A DNA stretch of 64,000 bases from NCBI RefSeq assembly GCF_030317205.1, contig NZ_JASZYB010000001.1, positions 2,604,001-2,668,000 of the forward strand, written 5' to 3'. The notes under the pieces are model-generated. The model did no database searches. It saw nothing but the letters and a program-made list of their open reading frames with translations, and had not been told where the DNA came from. Position numbers and translations under genes: made by a program. This document shows, piece after piece, positions 35,403 through 45,393 of this stretch; position 1 is the first letter of the stretch; each line of letters begins with the position of its first letter. Source of the DNA: Variovorax sp. J2L1-78. GTDB taxonomy: Bacteria; Pseudomonadota; Gammaproteobacteria; Burkholderiales; Burkholderiaceae_C.

Positions 35403-36404
35403 TCAGCTGCGGGCCCGCGCCTGGTCGCGCAGCGCCTTGATCTGGTCGTGGTTGCGCTGCGCACCCTGCGCCTGGCGCTCGATCACGGCGCGCACGTCGG
35501 CCGGCAGCGTCTGCTTGAGCGCCTTGCGGTAGCGCGCCAGTCCGGCATCCTCGCCACGCTCGCATTCGTTGAGAATGGATTCCTCGCTGTTGGCGCCCAC
35601 GGCGCCCTTCACGTGCACCCAGCCACGGTGCATCGCCCCGCTCGCGGTGCCCCCGTCGGCCGGCGTGCCACCGTACTGCGTGACCAGCTGGGCGAGTTCG
35701 TTGGCCGCCATCCGGCAGCCCACGGCGCGCTCCGAGAACACCTGCTTGAGGCTGGCGCTTTCCACCTCCTCCGCGCAGGTGCGGAAACCGTACTCCCCGT
35801 CGTGCGAGTTCTCGATCAGGTCGTTGAGCACGTCCACCACCTCGTCGTGCGACATCGCTTCGCCCGTGGTGCGATCGGCGTCGAACACCGCCGTCTCACG
35901 CGGTGCCATCACGGCCGCTTCGCCGAAGTAGGTGCGGTCCGCACGGTCCCAGGCGGCGCGGGACGCGTGGCGTGCCTGCGGCCAGTCGAGGGTGGAATTG
36001 CCGCGACGTGTGGCCCATTCATCGGCCAACGTGGGCTCGAGCGTGTCGAAGCTGTCGTCGCGCCGGGCGCGGCTGGACCAGCCCAGTTCATAGGCCGGCG
36101 CATAGTCGTCGTAGCTGCGGCCGGGTTCGTAGTAGCTCTCGCGGTTGTAGCTCGAACGCCAGTACGCGTCCTCGGCCGTGGGGTTCACGCTTTCGGCGAC
36201 CGCCTTGCCCCCCAGGCCCCCTGCCAGGCCACCGGCCACCAGGCCGACCACCGTGCCCACCGGGCCCGCCACGGACCCTGCAGCAGCGCCCGCCACCGCG
36301 CCGCCCGCCGCGCCGACCCCGGTGCCGACGGGGTGGGCGCCCGGTGTGCCCGTGATGGGATCGCGGTTCATGTCGTTCGTCGTGAAGTCTTTTTCCTTGG
36401 CCAT
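35403..36404 (-). CDS. DUF2383 (PA2169-type) four-helix-bundle protein with glycine-zipper N-terminus
   Basis: A 333-residue protein. Residues 26-70 form a Gly/Ala-rich zipper (GAAGGAVAGAAAGSVAGPVG and VVGLVAGGLAGGLGGKAVAE), likely membrane-associated. The C-terminal 130 residues look like the ferritin-like bundle of DUF2383: DEVVDVLNDLIENSHDGEYGF, CRMAANELAQLVTQYGG, and ESILNECERGEDAGLARYRKAL. The start at 36404 has AAGGAG six bases before; the frame continues upstream without likeness. Such proteins often appear among general-stress genes. Biochemical role not known. Confidence 0.82.
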   Translation of the reverse strand: MAKEKDFTTNDMNRDPITGTPGAHPVGTGVGAAGGAVAGAAAGSVAGPVGTVVGLVAGGLAGGLGGKAVAESVNPTAEDAYWRSSYNRESYYEPGRSYDDYAPAYELGWSSRARRDDSFDTLEPTLADEWATRRGNSTLDWPQARHASRAAWDRADRTYFGEAAVMAPRETAVFDADRTTGEAMSHDEVVDVLNDLIENSHDGEYGFRTCAEEVESASLKQVFSERAVGCRMAANELAQLVTQYGGTPADGGTASGAMHRGWVHVKGAVGANSEESILNECERGEDAGLARYRKALKQTLPADVRAVIERQAQGAQRNHDQIKALRDQARARS

Positions 36405-36672
36405 GTCGGCTCCTTGAGAGAAGGGTTGGAAATGCCACCGCCGGAACGCATCGATTGACGCAACGGGTGTTGGCAGCAGCGTGTGGAGGACTTCATCCTG
36501 AACACGCGGCAGCCTCGCCGGGTCAGGATCGCCCGACGCCGCCTGTAGGGCATCGCCTGCGCAGCCTGCAGTGCGCAACGCCCCGCGACGCCGGGCACGG
36601 CCTACACGCCACGGGTGATGCGATGGCTATCAACAGGTCTTCTTCTCTCAATGCACCACTGCAAGGATCTGC

Positions 36673-36924
36673 ATGAACTCGAACGACGCGAAATCCTGGA
36701 TCAACCAAGCCCGAAAGGCCGACGACCAACGGCCCGACCTGCCGGGCGAGCACTGGGCGGTCATGGGCGCCGGCCTGCTGCTGCTGTTGGCCGCGGGACG
36801 CAGCCGGTCGTTCCTGGGGCGCACCTTGGCTGGCGCCGCGGGCAGTGCGTTGCTCGGCCGCGCGGCCAGCGGCCGCGGCGGGTTGCACCGGCTGGTGCGC
36901 GCCTTCACCGGCGCGCGACGCTGA
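36673..36924 (+). CDS. Small membrane protein, unknown
   Basis: An 83-residue protein. After a polar N-terminus (MNSNDAKSWINQARKADDQRP) comes a hydrophobic run at about 29-42 (WAVMGAGLLLLLAAGR) and an Ala/Gly-rich stretch at 49-66, with a basic tail. AAGGA precedes the ATG by about seven bases. It is divergent from the DUF2383 gene with 268 bp between, and may belong to the same stress response. I do not recognise the family. Confidence 0.6.
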   Translation: MNSNDAKSWINQARKADDQRPDLPGEHWAVMGAGLLLLLAAGRSRSFLGRTLAGAAGSALLGRAASGRGGLHRLVRAFTGARR

Positions 36925-36952
36925 GGGGCGGGTCGCGCCGGGCTTGCGCTGC

Positions 36953-37777
36953 TTATTGCATGAAGCTGGGCTTGGCGTAGCCCTGGAACTTGCTGTCGAC
37001 CACGGCCTTGTATTCCTTCGAGCGGTAGGCCTCGGCGATGTCCTTGGCCCACTGCGTGTCCTTGTCGGCACGCTTCACGGCCACCACGTTCAGGTAGTGG
37101 TCGGCCGGCTTCTCGAGCACCACGGCTTCGGTCAGCTTCAGGCCCGACGAGATCGCGAAGTTGCCGTTGATGATGGCGTATTCGGCGTCACCCAGCGAAC
37201 GCGGCAGCTGCGCGGCTTCGAGCGGGATGAACTTCAGCTTGTGCGGGTTCTGGTCGACGTCCTTCTCCGACGCGCGGATGGCGTCGACGCCCGGCTTGAT
37301 GGTGATCAGCTTGTTCTGTTCCAGCAGCACCAGCGCGCGCGCCAGGTTGCTCGGGTCGTTCGGCAGCGTGATGCGGTCGCCGTCCTTCACCTCGGCCAGG
37401 GTCTTGCGCTTGGTCGAGTACACACCCAGCGGCGCGATGGGGCCTTGCACCAGTTCGACGATGTCCAGCTTCTGGTCGGCGGCGAACTTCTTCAGGTACA
37501 CGAGGTGCTGAAAGAAGTTGGCATCGAGCGAGCCTTGCGCGAGCGCGAGGTTGGGCTGCACGTAGTCGTTGAACTCGACCAGCTTCACGGTGTAGCCCTT
37601 CTTCTGCAGGATCGGCACGATGCCCAGCTTGAGCTGGTCGATGTTCGAGCCGGCGGTGCCGCCGATGACGAGGTTCTTCTTGTCGGCCTGGGCCTGGGCC
37701 TCGAGCGAGAGGCCACCGAGCGACAGTGCGGCAATCGAGAGGGCGAGGAAGGAGCGGCGGAGCGCAGAGGTTTTCAT
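36953..37777 (-). CDS. metQ: MetQ/NlpA-family methionine-type binding protein
   Basis: A 274-residue periplasmic receptor of the D-/L-methionine ABC system. Family marks are NLVIGGTAGSNIDQLKLGIVPILQKKGYTVKLVEFNDYVQPNLAL (read as consecutive blocks), DANFFQHLVYL, and NDPSNLARALVLLEQ. The signal peptide ends at AQA-QADKK and holds no lipobox Cys, so this copy looks soluble whereas many NlpA proteins are lipoproteins. The start at 37777 is preferred over 37798. It is last of metN-metI-metQ. Methionine is the default ligand; another amino acid is possible. Confidence 0.87.
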   Translation of the reverse strand: MKTSALRRSFLALSIAALSLGGLSLEAQAQADKKNLVIGGTAGSNIDQLKLGIVPILQKKGYTVKLVEFNDYVQPNLALAQGSLDANFFQHLVYLKKFAADQKLDIVELVQGPIAPLGVYSTKRKTLAEVKDGDRITLPNDPSNLARALVLLEQNKLITIKPGVDAIRASEKDVDQNPHKLKFIPLEAAQLPRSLGDAEYAIINGNFAISSGLKLTEAVVLEKPADHYLNVVAVKRADKDTQWAKDIAEAYRSKEYKAVVDSKFQGYAKPSFMQ

Positions 37778-37805
37778 GGCAGAGGGATCAGGGAACAAAA
37801 AAGAA

Positions 37806-38468
37806 TCAACGTTTGTCGAGACGACGCGCGGCGGTGTTGCCGACGAACTGGATGATCTGCACCAGCACGACCAGCAGCACGACGGTGAAGACCATCACAT
37901 CGGTCTGGAAGCGGTAGTAGCCGTAGCGGATGGCCAGGTCGCCGATGCCGCCGCCGCCCACCACGCCGGCGATGGCCGAGTAGGAGAGGAAGCTGACCGA
38001 GAGCACCGTGAGTGCCAGCACTAGGCCGGAGCGGGCCTCGACGATGAGCACACGCCAGACAATCTGCAGCTCCGATGCGCCCATGGCATGGGCCGCCTCG
38101 ATGACGCCTCGCGGCACCTCGCGCAGGCACTGGTCGACCAGCCGCGCGAAGTAAGGGATGGCCGCGACCGACAGCGGCACCGCCGCCGCCAGCGGGCCGA
38201 TGGAGGTGCCCGCGATGACACGGGTGATCGGCACCAGCGCCACCAGCAGGATGATGAAGGGGAAGGACCGCACGGTGTTGACGATCCAGTTCAGCACCAG
38301 GAAGGCCGGCTTGTTGTCGAGCGACTGACCGGGGCCGAGCAGGAACAGCAGCACGCCCAGCGGGCCGCCGATGAGCACCGCGGCCGACAGGCCGATGCCC
38401 AGCATCAGGAAGGTCTGCCCGGCGGCGAGCCACAGCTCGGGCAGGATGGCGGCGATGTTCTCAGGCAT
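37806..38468 (-). CDS. metI: Methionine-type ABC transporter permease
   Basis: A 220-residue MetI-like permease with about five membrane helices: TFLMLGIGLSAAVLIGGPLGVLLFLLG near the N-terminus, VRSFPFIILLVALVPITRVIAGT in the middle, and the EAA loop EAAHAMGASELQIVWRVLIVEA. The ATG at 38468 overlaps the metN stop by 8 bases. It works with MetN and MetQ to import methionine or a similar amino acid. Confidence 0.93.
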   Translation of the reverse strand: MPENIAAILPELWLAAGQTFLMLGIGLSAAVLIGGPLGVLLFLLGPGQSLDNKPAFLVLNWIVNTVRSFPFIILLVALVPITRVIAGTSIGPLAAAVPLSVAAIPYFARLVDQCLREVPRGVIEAAHAMGASELQIVWRVLIVEARSGLVLALTVLSVSFLSYSAIAGVVGGGGIGDLAIRYGYYRFQTDVMVFTVVLLVVLVQIIQFVGNTAARRLDKR

Positions 38469-39327
38469 GGGCAATTCCTCGAGGCGCAGGGGATGACGAC
38501 AGCGGCGCGTTGGCCGCCTCGCGCGCATCGCGCGCGCGGCGGCGCACCAATGCGTCGATCTCGCGGCCCAGCGCCGTGAGCCGCTCGGCATCGGGCGCCT
38601 CGTCGACGGCGAACTGCTCGATCAGCTGGCCCTTCTCGAGGATGGCGACGCGGCGGCACAGCACCTCGACCACCGACAGCTCGTGCGTGACGATCACGAT
38701 GGTCACGCCGATCTTGGCGTTGATGTCGCGCAGCGTCTCGAGCAGCGAGCGCGTGGTTTCGCTGTCGAGCGCCGACGTGGGCTCGTCGCACAGCAGCACC
38801 TGCGGGCGCGGCGCCAGCGCACGGGCGATGGCCACACGCTGTTTTTGCCCGCCGGACAGTTGCGCCGGGTAGGTGTCGATCTTTTCCGAAAGGCCGACCA
38901 GCGCCAGGCATTCGCGAACCCGCGCATCGATCTCGGCGCGCGAATGGCGGTCGTGGATCTTCAGCGGGAAGGCCACGTTGTCGAAGACCGTGGCGTTCTG
39001 CAGCAGGTTGAACTGCTGGAAGATCATGCCGATGTTCTGCCGCGTGTCGCGCAGTTCGCGACGCGACAGGGTGGTCAGGTCACGGCCGCCGACGATCACG
39101 CGGCCGGTGTCGGGCCGCTCGAGCAGGTTGATCAGGCGCAGCAGCGTGGACTTGCCCGCGCCGCTCTTGCCGATCAGGCCGAAGATCTCGCCCTCGGGGA
39201 TGTCGAGCGACAGCGCGCGCACGGCGTCGAAGACTTCGCCGCTGGGCAGTGCAAATGATTTCTGGACCGCTTCGAGGCGGATCACCGGCGGCCTGGGGGC
39301 CGCATCGGTCGGGGGAGTGGAGGTCAC
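38461..39327 (-). CDS. metN: Methionine-type ABC transporter ATPase
   Basis: A 288-residue ATPase: Walker A GKSGAGKST near 53, Q-loop GMIFQQFNLL, signature LSGGQKQRVAIARAL, Walker B VLLCDEPTSALD and H-loop THEL. The C-terminal regulatory domain of E. coli MetN (about 70 residues) is missing or very short, because the protein ends some 25 residues past the H-loop region plus a linker of 40. Feedback control by methionine may therefore be absent. It heads the operon. Confidence 0.92.
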   Translation of the reverse strand: MTSTPPTDAAPRPPVIRLEAVQKSFALPSGEVFDAVRALSLDIPEGEIFGLIGKSGAGKSTLLRLINLLERPDTGRVIVGGRDLTTLSRRELRDTRQNIGMIFQQFNLLQNATVFDNVAFPLKIHDRHSRAEIDARVRECLALVGLSEKIDTYPAQLSGGQKQRVAIARALAPRPQVLLCDEPTSALDSETTRSLLETLRDINAKIGVTIVIVTHELSVVEVLCRRVAILEKGQLIEQFAVDEAPDAERLTALGREIDALVRRRARDAREAANAPLSSSPAPRGIAHA

Positions 39328-39630
39328 GACGCAATCGCCGGGGCCTGGGCGGCCCTCGGGCAGGAGAAAGGGACGCGAGTATGCCCGCAGCCGGCAGCGA
39401 GACGAACGACCGAATCGCCATCTGCTTATTCGCTGGCCTTATATGGCGCCCCCCATGGCCGAGGGAGATCGCCTCGCCGTGCGCCACGCCGACTGCGCGC
39501 GAAAAGCCTCCCTTGGCCTACGTCACGCCATGGCCAACGTGGGTCATGCTTGGTTCACACACCGCGCGGGGCTTCGTTCCCTGCGCGGCCCGCTGCGCCA
39601 GCGCAGCCTCTACCCCGGAGACGCATCCGC
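39328..39630. other. Divergent intergenic region, no gene seen
   Basis: A 303-base region between metN (minus) and the HPF-like gene (plus) must hold two promoters. A CGAAT-N12-ATTCG repeat lies near 39410-39431, and ATATAAGG/CCTTATAT-type AT-rich bases occur near 39438, a plausible minus-strand -10. I find no SAM riboswitch core and no MetJ-type box array. No frame in it looks like protein. Confidence 0.5.
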
Positions 39631-39984
39631 ATGGAAATCCACATCAACACCGGCAATGGCATGGACAACAAGGTCACGCTCGAAGCCTGGGCCGACGCCG
39701 AGATCCGCCGCACCCTGGGCCGCTTCTCGAACGACGTGCGCCGCATCGAGGTGCACCTGTCGGACGACAACAGCGGCAAGGGTGGCGCCGACGACAAGCG
39801 CTGCATGATCGAAGCCCACGTGGTCGGCCATGCCGCCGTGGCCGTGACGCACCAGGCCGCCAACATGGACGAAGCCTTCCGCGGCGCCGAGGCCAAGGCA
39901 CGGCGCGCGCTGGACAGCGCCATCGGCAAGCTCAGCGACCGGCGCGACCACACCTCGATCCGGACGGAGCCCGAGATCCTCTGA
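39631..39984 (+). CDS. HPF/RaiA-family ribosome-associated protein
   Basis: A 117-residue protein starting MEIHINTGNGMDNKVTLEAW. The beta-alpha-beta-beta-beta-alpha pattern of hibernation factors is visible: IRRTLGRFSNDVRRIEVHLSDDN, then CMIEAHVVGHAAVAVTHQAANM and DEAFRGAEAKARRALDSAIGKL. The long HPF C-terminal dimerisation domain is absent, so it is the short class. It should bind the 30S subunit and limit translation under stress. The ATG at 39631 has GGAG upstream. It stands alone. Confidence 0.85.
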   Translation: MEIHINTGNGMDNKVTLEAWADAEIRRTLGRFSNDVRRIEVHLSDDNSGKGGADDKRCMIEAHVVGHAAVAVTHQAANMDEAFRGAEAKARRALDSAIGKLSDRRDHTSIRTEPEIL

Positions 39985-39988
39985 GCCC

Positions 39989-40016
39989 AAAAAAACGGCC
40001 CGCACGGAGCGGGCCG
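39989..40016 (-). terminator. Hairpin with A/T tract after the HPF-like gene
   Basis: The arms CGGCCCGC and GCGGGCCG (39996-40003 and 40009-40016) enclose ACGGA and form an eight-base GC-rich stem. Seven A bases precede it, so the U-tract reads on the minus strand. It begins five bases after the HPF-like stop. It can act as an intrinsic terminator for leftward transcripts and as a plain stem-loop for the HPF-like message. Confidence 0.6.
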
Positions 40017-40161
40017 AAGGGATCTTGGTAAGGGATCCATGGAGAAACCACTTACTTCATCGGCGCCGCCCCGGAAAAGTTGAGGATCCCGTTACAACTT
40101 TCGTGGCCTGGAGGCGCCGGACGGGCCTCCCCGGCGCCACGATGGCGCGACAGGAGGTCGT

Positions 40162-41067
40162 GTGAGCGCTGTTCCGGTTCCGTTGAACGCCATCCCCGTC
40201 AAGGGCGACGTCGCCGCCCTGTGGCAGTGGTGCCTCGACATCGCGCGCCGCCGCCGCCAAGGGCTGCGCCCCGTCGACGCCGACCTGCCGCTCTCGTGGT
40301 CGCGCGCGCAGGGCTATGCACTGCAGCACGGCTGGGACGACGAGGCGCGGACCCTTTTCGCGCTGTTCAAGCCCCTGCTCGACCGCCACGGCGATGACGC
40401 GGCCTGGACCATCGGCCAGCTGGGCCAGAGTCTCGACGGCTGCATCGCCACCCACCGCGGCGACTCCTGCTTCGTCAACGGCCCTGAAGGGCTGGTGCAC
40501 CTGCACCGGCTGCGCGCCCTGTGCGACGCGGTGATCGTCGGCGCCAGCACGGTGTGCCTGGACAACCCGCAGCTCACCACCCGGCGGGTGCCCGGCGACA
40601 ACCCGACCCGCGTGGTGCTCGACCCCTCGTTGCGGGTGCCGGCCGGCGCCCGTGTCTTCACCGACGGACAGGCCCCGACGCTGCTGGTGTGCGACGTGGC
40701 CCACCGCGCGCGCGCCGAACTCCGGCTGGGGGCGGCGCACGTCGTCGCCCTGCCCCGGCATGCGGCGCTGGGCCACCGGCTGTCGCTGGCCGAGGTGGTC
40801 GGCGCGTTGCGTGCGCGCGGACTGCGCCTGCTCTTCGTTGAGGGCGGCGGGGTGACGGTGTCGGCGTTCGTGCAGCAGCACTGCCTCGACCGGCTGCACC
40901 TCATCGTGGCGCCGGTGGTCATCGGCGCCGGACATCCGGGCCTGCAGGTACGCCGATCCGACGCCATGGGCGACGCGTTGCGCCCGCCGGCGCGCACCTT
41001 CGCGCTCGGCGGCGATGTGCTGTGGGATCTCGCGCTGAGCAAGCCACCGCGCCCCGTGTCGGATTAA
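40162..41067 (+). CDS. RibD C-terminal/dihydrofolate-reductase-like reductase
   Basis: A 301-residue protein. The first 75 residues look specific to this protein. Then the RibD-C fold begins: TIGQLGQSLDGCIATHRGDS, CDAVIVGASTVCLDNPQLTTR (in two blocks), NPTRVVLDPSLRVP, and LLFVEGGGVTVSAFVQQHCLDRLHLIVAPVVIGAG. Such stand-alone domains reduce pyrimidines or pteridines using NADPH. A deaminase domain is not present, so it is not complete RibD. The GTG start at 40162 follows AGGAGG closely. Specific substrate unknown. Confidence 0.83.
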   Translation: MSAVPVPLNAIPVKGDVAALWQWCLDIARRRRQGLRPVDADLPLSWSRAQGYALQHGWDDEARTLFALFKPLLDRHGDDAAWTIGQLGQSLDGCIATHRGDSCFVNGPEGLVHLHRLRALCDAVIVGASTVCLDNPQLTTRRVPGDNPTRVVLDPSLRVPAGARVFTDGQAPTLLVCDVAHRARAELRLGAAHVVALPRHAALGHRLSLAEVVGALRARGLRLLFVEGGGVTVSAFVQQHCLDRLHLIVAPVVIGAGHPGLQVRRSDAMGDALRPPARTFALGGDVLWDLALSKPPRPVSD

Positions 41068-41228
41068 CGACAGCCCCCGAGAGGGTTCGAGACTTTCCGC
41101 ACAAGCGCACTTGCTTTGCAGCGGCTCGCATACGCACCGACGAACCTTTTCGGCGACGCTCGGGTCTCACCCAAGACACGATTCGCCACAAAGGAACGGT
41201 CCCCGAACCCACTGAAAGATCCATCGCC

Positions 41229-41516
41229 ATGAAGCCTCTCGCCAACCCGCAGCCCTTGACCCCTTCGCAGATCCGCCATGTCCTCGAGCTGCTCGACATG
41301 CGTCTGCTGGCCCCGCAGGAAACCGCCGCGACGTTCAACCGCCTGAGCCAGGCTGGAACGTTCTCGGAAGCGCAGCAGGAGGCGATCGAGTTGCTGTTCG
41401 CACTCGACGAGGACGAGATCGGCGATGCGCTGATGGACTTCGCCGACGACGAAGCGCGCGACATCGTGCGCGACAACGTGGTGCACGAAGCGCGCATGAG
41501 CTTCGTCGGCGCCTGA
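41229..41516 (+). CDS. Conserved-looking hypothetical protein, 95 residues
   Basis: A 95-residue, acidic, probably helical and soluble protein: MKPLANPQPLTPSQIRHVLE, then LFALDEDEIGDALMDFADDE and a terminal VVHEARMSFVGA. It has no signal peptide or cysteines. It begins 161 bases after the RibD-C gene, and it converges on the paoC gene 41 bases away. I do not recognise the family. Confidence 0.6.
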   Translation: MKPLANPQPLTPSQIRHVLELLDMRLLAPQETAATFNRLSQAGTFSEAQQEAIELLFALDEDEIGDALMDFADDEARDIVRDNVVHEARMSFVGA

Positions 41517-41557
41517 CGCCTGATCGCCGGCAGCGACGCCTTCCGGCGCCGTGACGT

Positions 41558-43753
41558 TCAGGCCTCGCTCGGCGGCAGCTTGCCGATGAGCTTGTCCAGC
41601 GTGATCGGATAGTCGCGCACCCGGACGCCGGTCGCGTTGTAGATCGCGTTGGCCACCGCGGCGCCGACGCCGCAGATGCCCAGTTCGCCGACGCCCTTGG
41701 CCTTCATGGGCGACGAGACCGGATCGGTCTCGTCGAGGAACACGACCTCCTGGTGCGGGATGTCGGCATGCACCGGCACCTCGTAGCCCGCGAGGTCGTG
41801 GTTGACGAAGAAGCCCAGGCGCTCGTCGACCGCGAGCTCTTCCATCAGCGCCGCGCCCACACCCATCGCCATCGCGCCGATCACCTGGCTGCGCGCAGTC
41901 TTGGGGTTGAGGATGCGGCCCGATGCGCACACGGCCAGCATGCGCCGCACGCGCACCTCGGCGGTGAAGGCATGCACCGCCACTTCCACGAAGTGCGCAC
42001 CGAAGGTCGACTGCTGGAACTTCTTGTCCAGGTCGCCGAACTCCAGCACGTCTTCGGCGACGAACTCCTGTCCGGCTGCGGCCTCGGCGAGCACCATGCT
42101 GCGGCCACCACCGGAGATACGGCCATCGGCGAAGTTCGCGGTTGCAGCGTCGATGCCTGCACGCTGCGCAACCTGCTCACGCAGCTTGACGCAGGCGGCA
42201 TACACACCGGCGGTGGAGCAGTTGCCGCCCCACTGCCCGCCGGAGCCGGCCGAAGCCGGAAAGCTCGAATCGCCCAGCTTCACGACGACCCGTTCCAGCG
42301 GTACGCCCATCATCTCGGCGGCCGTCTGCGCGATGATGGTGTAGCTGCCGGTGCCGATGTCCGTCATGTCGGTCTCGACCGTGACGATGCCTTGGGCATT
42401 CAGGCGAACCCGCGCCGCGGATTTCATCACCACGTTGTTGCGGAAGGCCGCAGCCACGCCGGTGCCGATGAGCCATTGGCCGTCGCGCACCTGCCCCGGC
42501 TTGGCGCTGCGCTGGTTCCAGCCGAAGCGCTCGGCGCCGATGCGCAGGCAGTCGTTCAGGCGACGCTGCGAAAACTTGCGCTGGGGATCGGCCGGGTCGA
42601 CCTGCGTGTCGTTGAGCGCGCGGAACTCGATCGGGTCCATGCCGAGGCGCTCGGCCATCTCGTCCATGGCGATCTCCAGCGCCAGCAGGCCTGGGGCTTC
42701 GCCGGGCGCGCGCATCGCGTTGCCCTCGGGCAGGTCGAGCCGGGCGAGCCGCGTGCCGGTCAGGCGGTGCGCGCCGGCATAGAGCAGGGTGGTCTGCTGT
42801 ACCGCGTCCTCCGGCTCGCCGTCGGCCAGGTTGCCCGACCAGCTTTCGTGGCCGATGACCGTGAGCTTGCCGTCCTTGGACGCGCCCAGGCGGATGCGCT
42901 GGATCGTCGCGGCCCGGTGCGTCGTGTTGTTGGCGATCAGCGGCCGCTGCAGCGCCACCTTGACCGGCCGCTTCGCGATGCGCGCACCGACGGCTGCCAG
43001 CAGGATGTCGGCGCGCAGGAAGAGCTTGCCGCCAAAACCGCCGCCGATGAAGGGCGAGATGATGCGGACGTTCGCCCGCGGGATGTCGAGCGTCTTCGCG
43101 ATGTCGGTCGCGGCCCAGTCGATCATCTGGTTCGATGTCCAGATGGTCAGTTTGTCGCCGCGCCAGGCCGCGATCGATGCCTGCGGCTCCATCTGCGCAT
43201 GCGACTGGTCGGGTGTCGTGTAGGTCGCATCCAGCTGCACCTCGGCCCGGCCGAAGTTGGCGGCGAAGTCGCCCACGGCCTTGTCGCTGTCGGTGGTCTT
43301 CGCGCCGGTCTCGCGGGCGTGTGCCAGGTCGAAGTGGCCGTCGGTGCGCGTGTACTCCACGCGGATCATCTGGGCCGCGGCGCGCGCCTGTTCGAAGCTT
43401 TCTGCCACCACGAGCGCGATCGCCTGGTGGTAGTGGTCGATGACCGGGCCGCCCAGCAGCTTGGCCACATTCCGCGAACCCTTGGCCAGCTTGCCGGCGT
43501 TCTCGGCCGTGACGATCGCGATGACGCCCGGTGCCGCCCTGGCGCGGGCGGTGTCCATCGCGGCGATGCGGCCCTTGGCGATGCCGGCGCCCAGCACGTG
43601 GCCATAGGCCTGGTTGGCGACCACGTCGTGCTGCTCGTAGGCATAGCGCGCCGTGCCGGTGGTCTTGAGCCGGCCGTCGACGCGGTCGACCGGCTGGCCG
43701 ACCACCTTCAGTTGATCGATCGGGTTGGTGCCCGCGGGCGTGTCGAATTTCAT
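41558..43753 (-). CDS. paoC: Molybdenum-binding subunit of a periplasmic aldehyde oxidoreductase
   Basis: A 731-residue xanthine-oxidase-family large subunit for molybdopterin cytosine dinucleotide. Family blocks are [61 protein letters not shown] (the conserved Arg), and [12 protein letters not shown] with the catalytic Glu690. The ATG overlaps the paoB stop. With PaoA and PaoB it should oxidise aromatic and other aldehydes to acids, exported folded through the Tat pathway on the PaoA signal. No paoD chaperone gene is within the window. Confidence 0.92.
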   Translation of the reverse strand: MKFDTPAGTNPIDQLKVVGQPVDRVDGRLKTTGTARYAYEQHDVVANQAYGHVLGAGIAKGRIAAMDTARARAAPGVIAIVTAENAGKLAKGSRNVAKLLGGPVIDHYHQAIALVVAESFEQARAAAQMIRVEYTRTDGHFDLAHARETGAKTTDSDKAVGDFAANFGRAEVQLDATYTTPDQSHAQMEPQASIAAWRGDKLTIWTSNQMIDWAATDIAKTLDIPRANVRIISPFIGGGFGGKLFLRADILLAAVGARIAKRPVKVALQRPLIANNTTHRAATIQRIRLGASKDGKLTVIGHESWSGNLADGEPEDAVQQTTLLYAGAHRLTGTRLARLDLPEGNAMRAPGEAPGLLALEIAMDEMAERLGMDPIEFRALNDTQVDPADPQRKFSQRRLNDCLRIGAERFGWNQRSAKPGQVRDGQWLIGTGVAAAFRNNVVMKSAARVRLNAQGIVTVETDMTDIGTGSYTIIAQTAAEMMGVPLERVVVKLGDSSFPASAGSGGQWGGNCSTAGVYAACVKLREQVAQRAGIDAATANFADGRISGGGRSMVLAEAAAGQEFVAEDVLEFGDLDKKFQQSTFGAHFVEVAVHAFTAEVRVRRMLAVCASGRILNPKTARSQVIGAMAMGVGAALMEELAVDERLGFFVNHDLAGYEVPVHADIPHQEVVFLDETDPVSSPMKAKGVGELGICGVGAAVANAIYNATGVRVRDYPITLDKLIGKLPPSEA

Positions 43754-44706
43754 GCTCGGCTCCTTGCCTGCGCCAGGACCGAAGCGATCGTGCGCTCCGC
43801 CAGCGGCAATTTGAATGCGTTCTCCTTCGTCGGTCGCGCGCCGGCGAAGAGCGCGTCGGCCACGGCCTTGGCGCCGCGCGGCAGTTGCGCGTCGGCGCTG
43901 TCCATGCGCCACGGCTTGGGCGCCACGCCGCCCACGGCCACGCGTCCGCTGCCGTCGCGCTGCACGATGGCCGCGACCGACACCAGCGCGAAGGCATAGG
44001 AGGCGCGGTCGCGCACCTTCTGGTAGATGTGCGTGCCGCCCACCGGCGCCGGCAGCGTGACCGCGGTGATCAGCTCGCCGCGCGCCAGCTCGGTCTCGAT
44101 GTGCGGCGTCGTTCCCGGCAACCGGTGCAGATCGGCGATGGGGATCACGCGGCGCACGCCGTCGGGCCGCATCGTTTCGACCGAGGCATCGAGCGCCCGC
44201 ATCGCCACGGCCATGTCGCTCGGGTGCGTGGCGATGCACGCCTCGCTCGTGCCCACCACGCCCAATTGCTTGCTGTAGCCGCCCATGGCGGCGCAACCGC
44301 TGCCGGGCTGGCGCTTGTTGCAGGCCTGGTTCGTGTCGTAGAAGTAGGGGCAGCGCGTGCGCTGCAGCAGGTTGCCCGCGGTCGACGCCTTGTTGCGCAG
44401 CTGGCCCGAGGCGCCGGCCAGCAGGGCGCGCGAGAGCACGCCGTAGTCGCGGCGCACGCGGTCGTCGGCGGCCAGCTGGGTGTTGCTCACCAGGGCACCG
44501 ATGCGTAGCCCGCCGTCCTGCGTGGGTTCGATCGCCTTCAGGCCGAGTCCGTTGAGGTCGACCAGATGCGCAGGCGTCTCGATCTCCAGCTTCATCAGGT
44601 CGAGCAGGTTGGTGCCGCCGGCGATGAACCTGGCGTTGGGCATGCGCGCCGCCTTCGCCAGCGCGTCTTCGGCCGAGGCGGCGCGTTCGTAGGTGAAGGC
44701 TCTCAT
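43750..44706 (-). CDS. paoB: FAD-binding subunit of the aldehyde oxidoreductase
   Basis: A 318-residue CO-dehydrogenase-type flavoprotein subunit. The FAD-binding N-terminal block is [20 protein letters not shown], with [20 protein letters not shown] further on. Four cysteines at 119, 129, 138 and 157 in the insertion [20 protein letters not shown]... match the extra [4Fe-4S] cluster of PaoB proteins, absent from ordinary xanthine dehydrogenases. Starts and ends by ATGA overlaps with its partners. It passes electrons from the molybdenum site through Fe-S to FAD. Confidence 0.92.
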   Translation of the reverse strand: MRAFTYERAASAEDALAKAARMPNARFIAGGTNLLDLMKLEIETPAHLVDLNGLGLKAIEPTQDGGLRIGALVSNTQLAADDRVRRDYGVLSRALLAGASGQLRNKASTAGNLLQRTRCPYFYDTNQACNKRQPGSGCAAMGGYSKQLGVVGTSEACIATHPSDMAVAMRALDASVETMRPDGVRRVIPIADLHRLPGTTPHIETELARGELITAVTLPAPVGGTHIYQKVRDRASYAFALVSVAAIVQRDGSGRVAVGGVAPKPWRMDSADAQLPRGAKAVADALFAGARPTKENAFKLPLAERTIASVLAQARSRA

Positions 44707-45353
44707 GCGGCCCCCTTGGCCACTTCGGTGACCGCGTCGACGATGTTGCTGTAAGCCCCGCAGCGGCAGATGTTGCCGCTCATGCGCTCGCGCAGTTCGT
44801 CGGCCGAGAACATCGGCTTGGCCGTGAGGTCGGCGCTGACGTGGCTCGGGACGCCCTGTTCGATCTCGCGCAGCACGCCCACGGCCGAGCAGATCTGGCC
44901 CGGCGTGCAATAGCCGCACTGGAAGCCGTCGTGCTTCACGAAGGCGGCCTGCATCGGGTGCAGCCTGTCGGGCGTGCCCAGGCCTTCGACCGTGGTGACG
45001 GTGCTGCCCTCGTGCATCACGGCGAGCGTGAGGCAGGAATTGATGCGCTGGCCGTCGACGATCACCGTACAGGCGCCGCACTGGCCGTGGTCGCAACCCT
45101 TCTTGGTGCCGGTGAGGTGGAGGTGCTCACGCAGTGCGTCGAGCAGCGTGGTGCGCGTGTCGAGGTCCAGGCGCTGCGTCGTGCCGTTGACCTGCATCGT
45201 CACGGTCGACAGCGCCGGGGTGCCCGCCTGCGCAGCGGGCCGGGCGGGGGTCTGCGCCGTGGCGGGCTGGGCGACGATCGTGGCCGACGCCGAAGCAGCG
45301 CCTGCCGCGAGGAGCCCGCGCCGCGTGATCGGCAGATTGCTCGAGATGTCCAT
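44703..45353 (-). CDS. paoA: [2Fe-2S] subunit of the aldehyde oxidoreductase with Tat signal
   Basis: A 216-residue subunit. A twin-arginine signal is visible at residues 10-13 ([12 protein letters not shown]). The plant-type cluster ligands are in [12 protein letters not shown] and a later SCLT; the helical domain ligands are in CGYCTPGQ and ICRCG. It is the first gene of paoABC and should carry the complex to the periplasm. A 16-base palindrome lies 41 bases before the start. Confidence 0.93.
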   Translation of the reverse strand: MDISSNLPITRRGLLAAGAASASATIVAQPATAQTPARPAAQAGTPALSTVTMQVNGTTQRLDLDTRTTLLDALREHLHLTGTKKGCDHGQCGACTVIVDGQRINSCLTLAVMHEGSTVTTVEGLGTPDRLHPMQAAFVKHDGFQCGYCTPGQICSAVGVLREIEQGVPSHVSADLTAKPMFSADELRERMSGNICRCGAYSNIVDAVTEVAKGAA

Positions 45354-45393
45354 GGTGGTGATCCTTCATCGTGGTCGCCGACGGAAGCGGCGT

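Noticed and set aside
41558..45353. Xanthine dehydrogenase or CO dehydrogenase
   Set aside because: Tat signal on the small subunit and four-cysteine insertion in the flavin subunit match PaoABC better.
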